A stretch of DNA of 64,000 nucleotides from an uncultured Anaerolineae bacterium (GTDB taxonomy: Bacteria > Chloroflexota > Anaerolineae > J036 > Brachytrichaceae). Within the stretch, counting starts at the first letter, position 1; every line of letters begins with the position of its first letter. The stretch is taken from positions 1 through 64,000 of the forward strand of contig CALGMA010000006.1 of assembly GCA_937959265.1 (NCBI GenBank). Direction: 5' to 3'. This document shows, piece by piece, positions 8,155 through 17,855 of this stretch. A model generated the notes under the pieces. It searched no databases. It was given only the letters and a program-made list of their open reading frames with translations, and had not been told where the DNA came from. A program made the position numbers and the translations under genes.

Positions 8155-9183
8155 ATGCTGAATCATCGTCGCCATCGACACCGGTTGAAGCGCGTCGCGA
8201 TCCCCGGGTGCGCCGTCGCATTGTTCATCGCCCTCAGCGTCGCGCAGGCCAGCGGCAACGCAGCGCTGCTCAGTGAAATCTTCCCCGAACCGACGCCCGT
8301 CGCATCTGGGATGGTTCACGCCATCGCTCAGCCCTTCCTCGATCGAACCACCGCGGCTGACAGCACCTCTCCAGCTTACGTTGAGCAGATGATCTGGCAG
8401 CTCAACCAGTATCGCGCTCAGCAGAATTTGCTGCCGCTCAAGGTCAACCCTGCCTTGATGCAAGCAGCCCAGGATTACGCCGCGCGACTGGCGCTGGGCA
8501 ACTTCTTCGGGCACTACGATCCGGACTTCAACTGCAGCCGGCCCTCCGATCGCGCGACAAACGCCGGCTATACCCAGTGGAACACGATCGGTGAGAATCT
8601 GGCCGCCGGTTATCCCACGCCCGAATCGGCGTTGGATGCGCTGAGGCGCAGTGCAGGGCATAATGCTGCCATGCTCAGTTCGGACTTCCGCGAAGTCGGC
8701 ATCGGCTACTACTACGAGCAGAACGATGCCGCGAATGTGCGGCAGAACGGCGCATGCCCCTATACCGGCGTCGGCGGGCCGTACCATCATTACTGGGTGC
8801 AACTGTTCGGGGCACACAGCAACAACGGCGTTCCCGTCTTTCCCGTCGTTATCAACGGCGAGGCTGTTAGCACCACGCAGCGGCTGGTGGATATCCACAT
8901 CCACGGAGCCGTAGGCGGCGCCGTATGGGTGCAGCAGATGAGATTCAGTGAAGACAATGCTACCTGGAGCCCTTACGAACCATACAAGCCCCATCGCATC
9001 TTTCCGCTTTCCCGCGGCGCCGGCCTGAAGACCGTCTACGTGCAACTCGCAATTGGCGACATCGTGCAGACATCCAGCGACTCGATCTATTTGGCAGATA
9101 ACGGCGAACCAGATCTGCCCATGCTGCCACGGGCTTTTATTCCGATTGCCAATCGGGCTGCTGCACCCGAACAGGCGCAGTGA
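8155..9183 (+). CDS. Secreted CAP/SCP-like domain protein
   Basis: 342 residues. A signal peptide covers residues ~14-38 (VAIPGCAVALFIALSVAQASG). The CAP (SCP/PR1) domain spans ~75-225: MIWQLNQYRAQQNLLPLKVN, ARLALGNFFGHYDPD (with the conserved His), TIGENLAAGY, SAGHNAAMLSSDFREVGIGYY and HHYWVQLFG. The C-terminal ~110 residues are beta-rich with no recognised domain and end near LPRAFIPIANR, which resembles the YLP tail of other exported proteins here. CAP proteins act outside the cell, but their bacterial substrates are mostly unknown. A decayed relative lies at 14485-15690. An in-frame stop upstream leaves ATG 8155 as the only good start. Confidence 0.8.
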   Translation: MLNHRRHRHRLKRVAIPGCAVALFIALSVAQASGNAALLSEIFPEPTPVASGMVHAIAQPFLDRTTAADSTSPAYVEQMIWQLNQYRAQQNLLPLKVNPALMQAAQDYAARLALGNFFGHYDPDFNCSRPSDRATNAGYTQWNTIGENLAAGYPTPESALDALRRSAGHNAAMLSSDFREVGIGYYYEQNDAANVRQNGACPYTGVGGPYHHYWVQLFGAHSNNGVPVFPVVINGEAVSTTQRLVDIHIHGAVGGAVWVQQMRFSEDNATWSPYEPYKPHRIFPLSRGAGLKTVYVQLAIGDIVQTSSDSIYLADNGEPDLPMLPRAFIPIANRAAAPEQAQ

Positions 9184-9262
9184 GCATCGGTTCGGCTTGA
9201 CGCGCTTATGGGCCCAAAGCGCAACCGGTTTTCGGCTATGGCGCGTACAATGCCGGTCGGAT

Positions 9263-10288
9263 ATGGAACTCGACCAATTGTGGGAAGACATTTTCAGCGA
9301 GGACGCCGAGCGCGTGCGCAGCGCATGGGCCGGGCTGAATGCATACGAACGCATATCGGTACGCCGATTGTTGGAACGCATCACCGGCGATGCGCAGCGC
9401 ATCGAGGCCCAGCGCATAGCAGCGCGGTTTGCACTCACCGCGCTTGAAATCCCCTGTACCGGATTCATGCCCGAGGATGACTTACCTGAGGGTGCGCTGG
9501 ATTTTGCCCGTAGCCTCGCACACGACACCGCGCACCGGCTCAAGGCAACCTTCGGTCGGCTCAGCGCTGCGCTCAAGCACGACGGCACGCTGGTCACCCA
9601 AGCCGACATCGAGTCCGACTGCCGGCTGAGCGATGCCATCCTCGCCCGCTATCCTTCGCACGGCATTCTGTCCGAGGAACGCGACAAAATCTTTCGTGGC
9701 CAGGAATGGTGCTGGGTGATTGACCCGATTGACGGTACGACCAACTTCACATGGGGGGTGCCGGCGTGGGGCGTGCTGATCGGCCTGCTGCACTTCGGGC
9801 AGCCGGTGCTCGGCGTGGCCGACTTTCCCATGACCGACGAGCAATTCTACGCAGTGCGCGGCGGCGGCGCCTGGCTGAACGCGACGCCGATTCACGCCGC
9901 GGCGGTGCAGCAAGACGAGCACACCGGAGAGCCGGTCGTGCAAAAGACGCAGCTATTCGCCTGCTGCACGCGAACGCTTCAGCACGGCCAACCCGATATC
10001 CCTATGAAGCTCCGTATCTTTGGCACGACCGGCTACGACTTGGCACTGGTAGCGAAGGGCGCTTGCCTCGGTAGCCTGGATATGACTTCCCACGTGTGGG
10101 ATGTGGCTGCCGTTTGGCCGTTGATCGAAGAGGCCGGCGGGTGCATCCGAACGAACCTGCAACGCGAACTCTTCCCCTTGCAGAGGGGCCAGGATTATGG
10201 AGCATTGGCGTTCTCCATCCTCGCAGCTTGCTCACCGCACTTGTTGGCTTACCTGGAGCGCCAGTTAAGCGACAGATTCCCAATTTAA
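9263..10288 (+). CDS. Inositol monophosphatase-family phosphatase
   Basis: 341 residues from ATG 9263. The metal-binding signatures of the family are complete: GILSEER (Glu near residue 138), WVIDPIDGTTNF (residues 152-162) and SHVWDVAAVWPLIEEAGG near 275. It should hydrolyse a sugar or inositol monophosphate, or PAP-type substrates, with Mg2+ in the cytoplasm. An extra N-terminal helical segment of ~75 residues precedes the catalytic fold. A -10-like TACAAT at 9246-9251 sits 11 bases before the ATG, implying a very short leader; in-frame codons reaching back to 9053 overlap the CAP gene and are not used. It converges on rsmA with one base between the stops. Confidence 0.82.
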   Translation: MELDQLWEDIFSEDAERVRSAWAGLNAYERISVRRLLERITGDAQRIEAQRIAARFALTALEIPCTGFMPEDDLPEGALDFARSLAHDTAHRLKATFGRLSAALKHDGTLVTQADIESDCRLSDAILARYPSHGILSEERDKIFRGQEWCWVIDPIDGTTNFTWGVPAWGVLIGLLHFGQPVLGVADFPMTDEQFYAVRGGGAWLNATPIHAAAVQQDEHTGEPVVQKTQLFACCTRTLQHGQPDIPMKLRIFGTTGYDLALVAKGACLGSLDMTSHVWDVAAVWPLIEEAGGCIRTNLQRELFPLQRGQDYGALAFSILAACSPHLLAYLERQLSDRFPI

Positions 10289-10289
10289 T

Positions 10290-11117
10290 TTAACATAAAT
10301 AATTAGTAAGTCGCTTCCACTCCTCAAGGCTCAATGTCTCGGCGCGCCGGTCGGGTTCGATACCACTCTGCCTAAGCGCTGCTTCCGCCTGAGCCTTGGT
10401 TACCCCCAAACCGGCAGTGAGGGTGTTGCGCAACTGCTTACGCGGCTGGCTGAAGCCGGCTTTGACCACACGAAAGAGCTTCTGGGCGTCTACATCGGGT
10501 GGTTGGTTGTGCAGCCTGATCCGCAAGACAGCCGACTCGACACCTGGTTGTGGATAGAACTGGCTCGGGGGAATTCTAAATAACAGATCGGGCCGGCCAT
10601 AGAACTGCACGCTGACAGCCAGGAGGCTCATATCCGGCGGTTGCGCCGTCACTCGCTCGGCCACTTCGGTTTGCACCGTCAGTACGATCGTTGCTATGGA
10701 CAGGCCGCATTCCAGGATGCGCCGGATGGCGGCCGAGGTGATGTAATACGGCAGGTTGGCAACGAAACGAATCGCCCCAAACGGCTTGCCAAATGCGTGT
10801 GCCGCTTCCTGGGCTAGTTGGATGAAATCCACTTTGAGCGCATCGCCATGAACGATGGTGACATTCCGCGCTTCGCCCAGCTCCTCCCGCAGCGTAGAGA
10901 TGAGCGTTTGATCCAGTTCAACGGCTACAACCCAACCGGCACGTTTCACGAGGTGCGTGGTAAGCGCGCCGGCACCTGGGCCGATCTCAAAGACCAGGTC
11001 GTTTCGCCCAACCTCAGATGCGTCAACGATGCGGCGCGCTGTAGCGTCATCGGCGAGGAAATTCTGCCCCAGGCTTTTGCGAGGAATGATGCCGCGGGCC
11101 TTCAGCCGGCTACTCAA
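10290..11117 (-). CDS. rsmA: 16S rRNA dimethyladenosine transferase RsmA (KsgA)
   Basis: 275 residues. It dimethylates the two adjacent adenosines near the 3' end of 16S rRNA using SAM. Visible motifs are RKSLGQNFL at the N-terminus, the SAM loop FEIGPGAGALTTHL, the catalytic NLPYYITS and the C-terminal FSQPRKQLRNTL. The start is taken as TTG 11117 (SSRLKARGIIPRKSLGQNF), which overlaps the end of the G5/3D gene by 8 bases and suggests translational coupling. The frame stays open further upstream, but only as antisense-like extension through that gene. Confidence 0.9.
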   Translation of the reverse strand: MSSRLKARGIIPRKSLGQNFLADDATARRIVDASEVGRNDLVFEIGPGAGALTTHLVKRAGWVVAVELDQTLISTLREELGEARNVTIVHGDALKVDFIQLAQEAAHAFGKPFGAIRFVANLPYYITSAAIRRILECGLSIATIVLTVQTEVAERVTAQPPDMSLLAVSVQFYGRPDLLFRIPPSQFYPQPGVESAVLRIRLHNQPPDVDAQKLFRVVKAGFSQPRKQLRNTLTAGLGVTKAQAEAALRQSGIEPDRRAETLSLEEWKRLTNYLC

Positions 11118-12594
11118 GGCGATAGCGGATCTGACTGGGAACAGGGGTGAGCAGATAAACGTCCACCCAGCGATACCACAGCTTGAGGTTGTCGTCATCG
11201 TAGCCCAGGTCAATACGTTTGCCGGTGATCGCGCCGCCGGTATCGCATGCATTGCCAATGCCGTAACCTGGCACGTAGATGTTCGAGCCGAGGTTGATGA
11301 TGCGCGGGTCCACGGCCACGATGCCGAAGCGCATGTTCTGTCCACAACGCGTCCGGCCGTACCATGACTTGTCGCGCGAGACACCGGCAGTGCTGGCCGA
11401 ATAGGACGTCGCCAGCATGCGAATCTTGCGCCAATACTGCACCGGCCCCTGCGGCGTGTCTAGGGTGCGGATAACGACCTTTGTGCCGTACTTGTAGACG
11501 CGCGGCTGGGGCGACTGGGCAACAAAATCGGCAATCAGCTCACGTTTGACTTCGAGGCCATCTTCGAATGTGACCAGGCTGCGCCGCTCGCGCACGCCGC
11601 GCGCGCCGTCCTGCGCCAGCACCTGCGTATCCAGCTCAAGTTCCGGGTCGGCCTCCCATACGGTCTCGAAGGGAATGTACTCGTGAGCAATTTGAATTTC
11701 GCGCTTGATTCGCACCACGCGAATCTCAGCATTCGGGACAACGAGAGCATCGAGCGCCGGCTGGGCGTAGTCCTGCTCGAGCAACACGATGTTCATCTCG
11801 GCCAGCACGTCAGCCACAGTATCATGCAATGTGCGCGTGCGCACCTGGCGCCCATCCACCCAGATCGTGACCGGCTTAGCCCGTTCGATCGTCACCTGCA
11901 TCCCCGGCTGCACCGGCGTCCCAAGCCCCGGCACGACCTTGTCAGCCAGGTAAACCATAAGCCCGGCCTGTAGCAGCGCCTCGCCGACCGTCCGAGCCGA
12001 CGTTTTAATGGCAAAGGTCTGGCCACCCACTTCCTGAATCGTGAGGGGCACGGCGCGACGAAGTTCGATGCGCGCATCCGGCAGGCGCACCGGTGATGCG
12101 TGCGCCGACTCAGGTGCCAGCCGAGGTTGGGACGCAGCGGGCAGCACATCATCGAAGCTACCATTGACCGACACCAGATCGTTGACGCTGAGCGAATAGC
12201 CCAGGTCGGCAAGGACTTCCGATCCGCGAGTTCGTTGCGTTCGAAGCCATCGCGGCTCCTCGTTATCCACAAACAATTGCACCAACCTGGCGCGCTGAAT
12301 CACGATTGTGTCGTTACGATTGAGAGGAGCGGTCTTCGCCGGCAGTACAATGTCCTCGGGCGAGAGTTCGACGCCAGCCTCGCGCAGCGCCCCCTCGACC
12401 GTAGTCTGATGTGTGCGCATGTTGATGACCTTATCTCCATCAACGATGGTCGCCGGTGTAAAGGTGTTGAGGTAGCCCACCGTCAACAGGCTGAACACGC
12501 TGAGGATAATCGGGATAGCCAGCCAACGCAGCCGCCGAGCGTGAGGTTTACCGACCGGTAAGGGTGGTTCCGGCATGGATGTCGTTTCCATCAT
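11110..12594 (-). CDS. YabE/Rpf-like G5 and 3D-domain cell-wall protein
   Basis: 494 residues from the ATGATG at 12594. After a short basic N-terminus comes one membrane segment (RWLAIPIILSVFSLLTVGYL). Three DUF348 ubiquitin-like repeats follow (VINMRTHQTTVEGALREAGV, the IKTSARTVGEALLQAG type and VRTRTLHDTVADVLAEMNI), then a G5 domain (residues ~320-390). The C-terminal 3D domain has the catalytic Asp pattern (MLATSYSAST, GIVAVDPRIINLGSNIYVPG, CDTGGAITGKRIDLGY) of MltA-like lytic transglycosylases. It is probably a membrane-tethered peptidoglycan hydrolase of the resuscitation-promoting factor/YabE class. The frame extends upstream to 12816 but would run through the SRP RNA, so that extension is rejected. 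It is coupled to rsmA, as YabE and KsgA are in Bacillus. Confidence 0.85.
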   Translation of the reverse strand: MMETTSMPEPPLPVGKPHARRLRWLAIPIILSVFSLLTVGYLNTFTPATIVDGDKVINMRTHQTTVEGALREAGVELSPEDIVLPAKTAPLNRNDTIVIQRARLVQLFVDNEEPRWLRTQRTRGSEVLADLGYSLSVNDLVSVNGSFDDVLPAASQPRLAPESAHASPVRLPDARIELRRAVPLTIQEVGGQTFAIKTSARTVGEALLQAGLMVYLADKVVPGLGTPVQPGMQVTIERAKPVTIWVDGRQVRTRTLHDTVADVLAEMNIVLLEQDYAQPALDALVVPNAEIRVVRIKREIQIAHEYIPFETVWEADPELELDTQVLAQDGARGVRERRSLVTFEDGLEVKRELIADFVAQSPQPRVYKYGTKVVIRTLDTPQGPVQYWRKIRMLATSYSASTAGVSRDKSWYGRTRCGQNMRFGIVAVDPRIINLGSNIYVPGYGIGNACDTGGAITGKRIDLGYDDDNLKLWYRWVDVYLLTPVPSQIRYRLE

Positions 12595-12625
12595 GACCGC
12601 TGGATCGCTTTGAATCCCAAAGTGT

Positions 12626-12730
<105 letters not shown>

Positions 12731-12808
12731 GCAGAACATGATAACCAGTTGCTCGGATCTGTCAAATGTGATAGAGTCACAGCTGTAATAATCCAAAGGC
12801 TGTCACTT

Positions 12809-12882
12809 GCGCCCATAGCTCAACTGGATAGAGCACTTGACTTCGGATCAAGGGGTTGTGGGTTCGAATCCTGCTGGGCGCG
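12809..12882 (+). tRNA. tRNA-Arg(TCG)
   Basis: A 74-base cloverleaf. The acceptor GCGCCCA (12809-12815) pairs with TGGGCGC (12875-12881), with G as discriminator. The D-arm AGCTCAACTGGATAGAGC is present, the anticodon stem is CTTGA/TCAAG with a 7-base loop and anticodon TCG at 12843-12845, and the T-arm contains GGTTCGAATCC. No CCA is encoded. It reads CGA codons. Confidence 0.95.
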
Positions 12883-12893
12883 TCTATATCAGG

Positions 12894-12923
12894 GGGGTCA
12901 GATCGCTGAAGTGATCTGACCCC
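12894..12923 (+). terminator. Hairpin directly after tRNA-Arg
   Basis: Arms GGGGTCAGATC (12894-12904) and GATCTGACCCC (12913-12923) pair perfectly, with two further inner pairs closing a TGAA tetraloop. It starts 12 bases after the tRNA and ends 28 bases before the LAGLIDADG ORF. It may terminate the tRNA transcript, although no T-run follows. A GGGGTCAGA palindrome is also the kind of sequence found at ends of small mobile elements. Confidence 0.5.
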
Positions 12924-12939
12924 TCAATGTTGTTTCATG

Positions 12940-12945
12940 TAAAAT
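12940..12945 (+). promoter_or_regulatory. -10 hexamer of the LAGLIDADG/EAD operon
   Basis: TAAAAT at 12940-12945, preceded by TG, lies 6 bases before the GTG start at 12952, which would place the transcript start on the start codon (leaderless). No good -35 is visible; the tRNA-associated hairpin occupies that position. Confidence 0.45.
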
Positions 12946-12951
12946 TTCCCC

Positions 12952-13353
12952 GTGAAACACCGGCCGGAAGACAAACACTTGACGGGTAGGATTAGCGATT
13001 TCGACCTCGGCTATATCATGGGGATCATCGTTGGTGAGGGTTCGTTCACTGGAGATTGGCGTAACCCCTGCTTGCAAATCAAGTTGCACCAACGTGATCT
13101 CGCCGTGCTCGAGTTTCTACAGAACGCGCTGGGCGGCAAAATTTATGGGCCATACCATCACGGCGACAGACACTACTCGATGTGGATGCTGCGCGGCGAC
13201 GAATTGGATCAGGCCATAGACCTGTTCGTCCGGTATCTCCCGTCCAGCCATCGCCGCAGCCAGCTTCTGGCCTGGTTAGCGAAATATGCACACTGGAGCG
13301 AGCGATACGCCGCCTACCTGAAACCCACTCTCGATCCGGAATCCCTCTCATGA
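12952..13353 (+). CDS. Stand-alone LAGLIDADG-type endonuclease-like protein
   Basis: 133 residues from GTG 12952. The motif YIMGIIVGEGSF (residues 21-32) is a LAGLIDADG helix with the acidic Glu and the following GSF. The rest has the alpha-beta-beta-alpha pattern of a single LAGLIDADG domain (LQIKLHQRDLAVLEFLQNAL, KIYGPY, MWMLRG, then a long helix). One motif per chain implies a homodimer. It is not inside an intron or intein: it stands free, 70 bases after tRNA-Arg, and its TGA overlaps the next ATG (ATGA). It could be a homing endonuclease remnant or a DNA-binding protein recruited as a regulator or defence component, like WhiA-type derivatives of this fold. Confidence 0.7.
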   Translation: MKHRPEDKHLTGRISDFDLGYIMGIIVGEGSFTGDWRNPCLQIKLHQRDLAVLEFLQNALGGKIYGPYHHGDRHYSMWMLRGDELDQAIDLFVRYLPSSHRRSQLLAWLAKYAHWSERYAAYLKPTLDPESLS

Positions 13354-14432
13354 CCGACCAGACCCTTCTCAAACTGCGCGAGCTGTTGCTCAACGAATTC
13401 TCCGAACCAGAGTTGATCGCGCTATGCAAAGACATTGGTCTCGATTACGAAGCGTTGCCCGGCACCGGCACCTTCGGCAAAACGCGCGAAATCGTCGAAG
13501 CCGCGCGCGCCCAAGACAAGTTGCGCCTGTTGCAGAGCCGGCTGCGAGAGCTGAAACCCGAAGCCTATGCGACCAGCATCGGCGCTGCAGTCACGCCGAC
13601 AGAGGCGCCGGCCGACGGCTCGGTATCGGCCGGGCGAGAAGAGAAAGCCGGCTCACCCATCCTTCGCGCGATCCTGCCGTTGATTGTGCTGCTCGCCCTG
13701 GTGATTGGCGCATCATTGATTTTCTCCAGGCTGAGCAGCAGTCCTACAGCCCAGGCGACGCCGCAGGTTGCTGCAGACGCAGCGCCCATCACGCAACTCC
13801 CGCCCACGCTCGCAGCGAGCATACCAACCGCTCAACCCGAAGTCATCGCCGCAGAGGCAAGGCCTGGAGAAAGCCCGTCGGCCACACTCGAGGCCGCTCC
13901 AGCCGCTCCGGCCGGAACGCCCGAGACAGACATCGCTACAATTACTCCGTCAGCACCGCCTACGCCCGAGCTAACACCACTTTCCCCACCGGCACCGACA
14001 GCAACCAACACGCTCACCGCTGAAGAAGCACATCCGGCCGCCATGACCGTCCGTCAAATCAACGACCAGCTCACGCTGTTCTATTCCGGCAAGGCAAGTG
14101 CGCAGGACCTGGAGTACTTCTGGATGGGTGAGGCACTGAAGGCGGTCGTGGACTTCGGCAACACGCGCCTGCCACGCACGATGCGCATCGCGTCCGATCA
14201 ACGCGACGCCTTGGAAATCACACATGAGTACCTACGTGCGCCGAAGGTCACATCGGAGACGGGAAATGGCGCAGTCGTTGCCAGCCGCGAATTCTGGCAC
14301 TACGCAAACTCATTGAATCGCAGCGAGGTCTGCGAAGTACGCGACTACATCTACAACATGGTGCGAGACGGGGAGCGCTACCGGGTGCGCTCTGTGCAGA
14401 GCCGGTTGGTGCGGTCGGGTTGCGAAGGCTGA
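13350..14432 (+). CDS. EAD7-like N-domain / transmembrane / proline-rich protein
   Basis: 360 residues from ATG 13350, overlapping the preceding stop by 4 bases. Residues 3-70 (LRELLLNEFSEPELIALC, then DIGLDYEALPG and a REIVEAAR helix) match effector-associated domain 7 as I know it: FSxxELxxLCxDLGIDYExLPG. EADs are death-fold-like adaptors that tether NTPase sensors to effectors in bacterial conflict systems. Residues ~104-126 form one membrane helix (ILRAILPLIVLLALVIGASL). Residues 127-230 are a Pro/Ala/Thr-rich linker. Residues ~232-360 are a small alpha/beta domain of unknown type, possibly NTF2- or ARC6-IMS-like (FWHYANSLNRSEVCEVRDYI). The EAD should face the cytoplasm and the tail the outside. 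No NTPase or effector is adjacent. Confidence 0.7.
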   Translation: MTDQTLLKLRELLLNEFSEPELIALCKDIGLDYEALPGTGTFGKTREIVEAARAQDKLRLLQSRLRELKPEAYATSIGAAVTPTEAPADGSVSAGREEKAGSPILRAILPLIVLLALVIGASLIFSRLSSSPTAQATPQVAADAAPITQLPPTLAASIPTAQPEVIAAEARPGESPSATLEAAPAAPAGTPETDIATITPSAPPTPELTPLSPPAPTATNTLTAEEAHPAAMTVRQINDQLTLFYSGKASAQDLEYFWMGEALKAVVDFGNTRLPRTMRIASDQRDALEITHEYLRAPKVTSETGNGAVVASREFWHYANSLNRSEVCEVRDYIYNMVRDGERYRVRSVQSRLVRSGCEG

Positions 14433-14484
14433 AGCTATTTTGTTGCATCGGCTAGCCACTCACAGCGCAATAAGGCGAAGAGAG

Positions 14485-15690
14485 ATGAAGCAAAGCGTTA
14501 GCGATGGTTTGTTCTCTTGGTCGCCGGGACGCTCAGCTTCTTGACGTCAGGGATGCCTTCCTCTGCACAAGAGCCAATTTTGCTCGACCTCGCGGCCAGT
14601 CAAGCGCGCTCAGCAAAGGACGAGTTCCGGCCCACATTTAGCGGTTGCAACGTGCAAGTCTTTTCGCCGGTCAACCTCGACTTCGAGCAGCAAGTGGTCG
14701 AACTGGTCAACGACCATCGCGCCTCCATTGGTCGCCTGCCGCTCAGGCGTGTCGAATTGCTGGATCAAACCGCGCGGTACCACGCGCGCGACATGCGCGA
14801 GGACGATTACTTCAACCACAACACCTACGACCGCGTCGGCAGTAGCTTGCAGTTCGTCTGCGATTTCAGCGCGCGCGTCGGCGGCCATTCCTCAGTGGAA
14901 TTGGATCGGTGAGAACATCGCAGTCGGCTACGCAACACCCTAGGCGGTGATAAATGCCTGGTTGAATTCACCCGGTCACCGCGCGAACATCGAAAGCGTA
15001 AACTACCAAGAGATCGGCATCGGATACGACGCACCGGGCGCTGCCTATGGCCGCTACTGGGTGCAGAACTTCGGCCGGCGTGCGAACGCATACCCGCTGA
15101 TAATCAACAGGGAATATTCATGCACTACGTCCCCAAACGTCTCGGTCTACATCTACGGCTCATGGGCTCAGATGCGCGTGCGCAACGATGGCGGAGCATG
15201 GAACGCATGGCAGCCGTTCAGCAACAGTTTCGAGTGGACGCTGAATGCGGATCAAGGCACGCGCGAGGTCTGCGCCGAGTTCACGAACAGCTCGCAAACA
15301 TTCAGCGCTTGTGACACCATCTTTCTTCTGATGGCCACTTCTGCACCAAAGCTGACGATTGCACCGCTGACCCTGAGCTTCGTCTACGACCTTTCCAGTG
15401 CGCAAGTTCACCCCCAACCGTCTGCCTCAGTTCAACTTAGCAACACCGGTAACGCCAGTATGCTGAGCTGGACGTCTAGCGCCGATCAGCCCTGGCTCAC
15501 TATTAGCCCGGCGTCCGGCAGCACACCCGGAACCGCCCTGATAAACTTGATACAGTCAGTGCTCCCTAACACGGTGGGTATGTATCCCGGCGTGATTGCT
15601 TTCAACGCAACGAGCAGCAGCGCGTCGCTGACTGTGACGCTGAGTGTGTTGAGCGGGCTATCGCTCAAAACATGGGTGCCCGTCACGTAA
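14485..15690 (+). pseudogene. Decayed secreted CAP-BACON protein
   Basis: ATG 14485 opens MKQSVSDGLF, then a shift is needed to reach the signal peptide VAGTLSFLTSGMPSSAQE. The CAP domain follows (QQVVELVNDHRASIGRLPLR, RYHARDMREDDYFNHNTYDR). Around 14880 the frame shifts again to WIGENIAVGYATP. A TAG at 14941 then replaces the usual Gln before AVINAWLNSPGHRANIES and YQEIGIGYD. The C-terminus from ~15345 is a BACON-like Ig fold (LSNTGNASMLSWTSSADQPW, LTISPASGS). Two frameshifts plus one nonsense codon mark it as non-functional unless the assembly is faulty. It is related to the intact CAP gene at 8155. Confidence 0.75.
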
Positions 15691-15791
15691 CGGCAATAAT
15701 GCACGTCGAATCGCACAGACATCGCGTGAATTGATTGTGCTTCGGCGTCTGATCTTTGGCTCCAATGTCTACGCCGCACTGCTGACCAAAA

Positions 15792-17246
<1,455 letters not shown>

Positions 17247-17298
17247 AGCTCGTGATACGAAGAAGGCGAGCCACGGGCCCGCCTTCACCTACTGCTTT

Positions 17299-17682
17299 TC
17301 ATGCCAACGCGATACACTCGATCTCCACCAGCGCACTCCTCGGCAACCTGGCGACCTCAACCGTCGAGCGGGCGGGGGGATTGTCCGGGAAGTAGGTTGC
17401 GTAGACGGCGTTCATCGCAGCGAAGTCGCCCATGTTCTGTAGGAAGACGGTGGTCTTCAGCACGCGGTCAAAGCCGGAGCCGGCCGCTTCCAGGACGGCC
17501 TTCAAATTGCGCAGCGAACGGTGCGTCTGCTCTTCGATGCCACCCGGCACAAGTTCACCGGTGGCCGGATCAATGGGCACCTGGCCGGAGCAGAACACGA
17601 GTCCACCGGCGACGACGGCTTGCGAGTATGGCCCGATGGCCTTGGGCGCGGCTTCGGTGTGGATGACGGTTCGGTTAGACAT
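17299..17682 (-). CDS. ridA: RidA-family 2-iminobutanoate/2-iminopropanoate deaminase
   Basis: 127 residues, the usual RidA length. It hydrolyses reactive enamine/imine intermediates released by PLP enzymes. Key features are IGPYSQAVVAGGLVFCSGQ at the N-terminus, PARSTVEVARLP with the carboxylate-binding Arg, and VEIECIA with the catalytic Glu near the C-terminus. It starts at ATG 17682 and is followed by guaB. A 7-bp-period repeat (17697-17720) lies just upstream of its start. Confidence 0.92.
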   Translation of the reverse strand: MSNRTVIHTEAAPKAIGPYSQAVVAGGLVFCSGQVPIDPATGELVPGGIEEQTHRSLRNLKAVLEAAGSGFDRVLKTTVFLQNMGDFAAMNAVYATYFPDNPPARSTVEVARLPRSALVEIECIALA

Positions 17683-17721
17683 TGTTGATCAGAAGTCAGA
17701 GAATTGGAGATTGGAGATGGG

Positions 17722-17838
17722 TCAACGCGGCGGGATGAACACCGCCGATACGACCATGCTGACGATCACGGCGGCAACGATGAGCAGGCCGAGGAGGGAG
17801 ATGAGCCTACGACTGCGCTCGCGGTCTTGCCTTCTCAC
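17722..17838 (-). CDS. Possible 38-residue single-pass membrane protein
   Basis: From GTG 17838 a short ORF encodes a strongly basic N-terminus (RRQDRERSRR), one hydrophobic helix (LISLLGLLIVAAVIVSMVVS) and the tail AVFIPPR. The composition is that of a small membrane protein rather than a chance antisense frame. There is no clear Shine-Dalgarno, and its start faces the nagA start 17 bases away, so promoters of the two genes would overlap. Longer versions of the frame run antisense into nagA and are unlikely. Confidence 0.35.
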   Translation of the reverse strand: MRRQDRERSRRLISLLGLLIVAAVIVSMVVSAVFIPPR

Positions 17839-17855
17839 GCGTATGATTCTAACCG

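Noticed and set aside
8110-9639. 509-codon minus-strand ORF across the CAP and phosphatase genes
   Set aside because: Antisense to two clear genes; Ser/Arg-rich with no family motif.
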